In this document: positions 62,014 to 64,000 of the stretch, in pieces
How the letters are laid out: every line of letters begins with the position of its first letter
How positions within the stretch are numbered: the stretch's first letter is position 1
Source: Paragordius varius
Taxonomy: Eukaryota > Nematomorpha
Direction: 5' to 3'
Assembly: GCA_964247055.1 (NCBI GenBank)
Contig: OZ176057.1
Location: 5,022,001-5,086,000 of the forward strand
DNA length: 64,000 nt
Position numbers and translations under genes: made by a program
Notes under the pieces: model-generated
Told to the model about the DNA's origin: nothing
The model's database searches: none
Seen by the model: the letters and a program-made list of their open reading frames with translations, nothing else

Positions 62014-63174
62014 ATAACATTTACAAATTCACCCTTAAACAATTCAAATTCCCCCTCGAACAATTCAAATTCACCCCTCGACAATTCAAATCCCCCCTTG
62101 AACAATTCAAAATCACCCTTGAACAATTCAAATTCACCCTCGAACAATTCAAATATTCACCCTTGAACAATTCAAATTCACCCCTTGAACAATTCAAATT
62201 CACCCTTGAACAATTCAAATTCCCCCTCGAACAATTCAAATTCACCCTTTAACAATTCAAATTCCCCCTCGAACAATTCAAAATCACCCTTGGACAATTC
62301 AAATTCCCCCTCGAACAATTCAAATTCACCCTTCGACAATTCAAATCCCCCCTCGAACAATTCAAAATCACCCTTGGACAATTCAAATTCACCCTCGAAC
62401 AATTCAAATATTCACCCTTGAACAATTCAAATAACAATTCAAATTCACCCTTGAACAATTCAAATTCACCCTTAAACGATTCAAATTCACCCTTCAACAA
62501 TTCAAAATCACCCTTGAAAAATTCAAATTCACCCTCGAACAATTGAAATATTCACCCTTGAACAATTCAAATTCACCCTTTAACAATTCAAATTCCCCCT
62601 CGAACAATTCAAATCCCCCCTCGAACAATTCAAAATCACCCTTGAACAATTCAAATTCACCCTCGAACAATTCAAATATTCACCCTTGAACAATTCAAAT
62701 TCACCCTTGAACAATTCAAATTCACCCTTCAACAATTCAAAATCACCCTTGAACAATTCAAATTCACCCTCGAACAATTCAAATATTCACCCTTGAACAA
62801 TTCAAATTCACCCTCGAACAATTCAAATATTCACCCTTGAACAATTCAAATTCACCCTTGAACAATTCAAATTCCCCCTTGAACAATTCAAATTCACCCT
62901 AAAACAAATTTGGTGTTTTCGGTCTAATATAACTCATTATTATTATGAAATATATCTTTATGGCATAGTTTATTATTTTTTAAGTATCATATAATTTAAA
63001 ACAAAATTTTTATTTATTAAAAATATATAAAAATATAGGTAATTTTTAATCTTAAAATACTTTATATTATTTGAGGGTGAATTTGTTTAAGAGTGAATTT
63101 GAATTGTTCAAGGGTGAATTTGAATTGTTCGAGGATAAATTTGAATTGTTTAAGGTTTGAATTTTAAATGGTAT
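62014..63174. mobile_element. Family A MITE with ~870-bp left minisatellite
   Basis: Left end ATAACATTTACAAATTCACC, right end TTTTAAATGGTAT. At 62028-62902 the left terminal repeat is expanded to about 41 units of CCCTTGAACAATTCAAATTCA. Variants (CCCTCGAAC, ATTCCCCC, AAAATCACC, AAATATTCACC) recur in blocks, so the array grew by multi-unit duplication. The normal core follows at about 62903-63070. It begins 17 bp from a hyaluronidase exon. Confidence 0.9.
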
Positions 63175-63292
63175 ATAATTAATTTTATATTTCAAAAAAA
63201 TTTAAACTTTTAGCCGTTTTAAAAGTTACAACACCAAGGTTCACAAACTAAAAGCCCAACATATTCAATTACATGTTAGATATTAATAAATA

Positions 63293-63568
63293 CAGTAAAA
63301 ATTTAAATTATACGGACATAAGTAAAAATATAAAGACAATTTTTTTTAAAAAATAACCATACTTTTTACAAATTAATTTTTCTTCTGTAAACTATTTAAT
63401 TATTAAAATATAATAATTGTGTCACCTATATACATTTTTATTTCATATTTTGCGATTTCAAACAATGCGTGTAATTTAAATAAATTAAGGGTTAAAAATA
63501 TGATTTTCTTTTACAAAAAAATTGTCTTTATATTTCACGTTTTGTCCGTATAATTTCAATTTTTACTG
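63293..63568. mobile_element. Family B MITE in upstream hyaluronidase intron
   Basis: CAGTAAAAATTTAAATTATAC at the left and TATAATTTCAATTTTTACTG at the right. A clean 276-bp example with TA on both sides. Confidence 0.85.
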
Positions 63569-64000
63569 TATTTTAATTAAATTAAAAGGAGTTCTTATGG
63601 ATATACTAATGAGTGCTAGCCACATACAGATATTGTTAAACAAGATAGTTTATCATCTTCGTTTACTTTTTTGTTATTTACTGTTTTTATAAAAATTGCG
63701 AGTTATTTATTAAATATCAGATGTCATTAATAAAGTTAAATATACCGGCTTTAAGTTTGGTACATGTGAAAATTTATTTTTATATTATATCTTTTAACCA
63801 TTAATATTCTTATTTCCAAAAATGGTGTCAGATATAATTAAAAAATTGCAATGGTTTTTTACTCGCACTGTACCCATTTTATTTTTAATCAAGATTTTAA
63901 CTCTTTTATAATTTAAAATTATTTTTCTGGTATACACCTTATTTTCTACTAAGATTTGTTAATCAAAAATGTTTTTTATAGAAATTATTAAATAATTGGT

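Noticed and set aside
62028-62902. CRISPR-like or satellite array
   Set aside because: Units are contiguous 21-mers without spacers and are bounded by MITE ends; this is a eukaryotic transposon-derived minisatellite.

Overview
The window is AT-rich nuclear DNA from an animal. It holds parts or all of six recognisable eukaryotic genes, all split by introns: TFIIB, an RSL1D1-type L1-fold nucleolar protein, ribosomal protein L10 (uL16), synaptogyrin, an ATF4-type bZIP factor and a hyaluronidase. Synaptogyrin together with hyaluronidase and ATF4 points to a metazoan. The species cannot be named from the sequence. Very short introns (about 24-49 nt by reading-frame continuity) beside long, transposon-filled ones suggest a derived invertebrate, possibly a parasite; this is inference.

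Layout: 1-1951 repeats; 1952-7587 (+) the 3' five exons of TFIIB; 10391-18861 (+) RSL1D1-like; 19740-22018 a tandem array derived from the 3' end of RPL10; 21970-24276 (-) RPL10; 24705-28882 a TTAA-type transposon that has taken in a decayed, GC-richer LINE (24773-28497); 28890-31620 more transposon debris; 31921-36666 (+) one or two unrecognised genes with tiny introns; 37636-43952 (-) synaptogyrin; 44172-49498 inverted-repeat elements; 49713-53566 (+) a large ATF4-type bZIP gene with short upstream reading frames; 54791-57218 a large near-perfect palindrome; 60016-61996 (-) the last two exons of a hyaluronidase.

Most of the non-coding sequence is built from a few families of palindromic non-autonomous DNA transposons. 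Family A has ATACCATTT ends and a 21-bp unit that expands into minisatellites. Family F has the same ends and a different 20-bp unit. Family B has CAGTAAAAATT ends, about 15 copies. Family C has CAGTATGCATT ends. Family D is piggyBac-like, with TTAA target sites and CACTT ends. There are also several hAT-like MITEs with CAGGG ends. These family letters are used only here.

The most notable observations are: the tandem amplification of the RPL10 stop codon/poly(A) segment; family A copies lying 14-35 bp from 3' splice sites in several genes; the ATF4-like gene whose 5' end can be read either as overlapping uORFs or as a 49-nt intron; the ultra-short introns; and a partial exon duplication in synaptogyrin.
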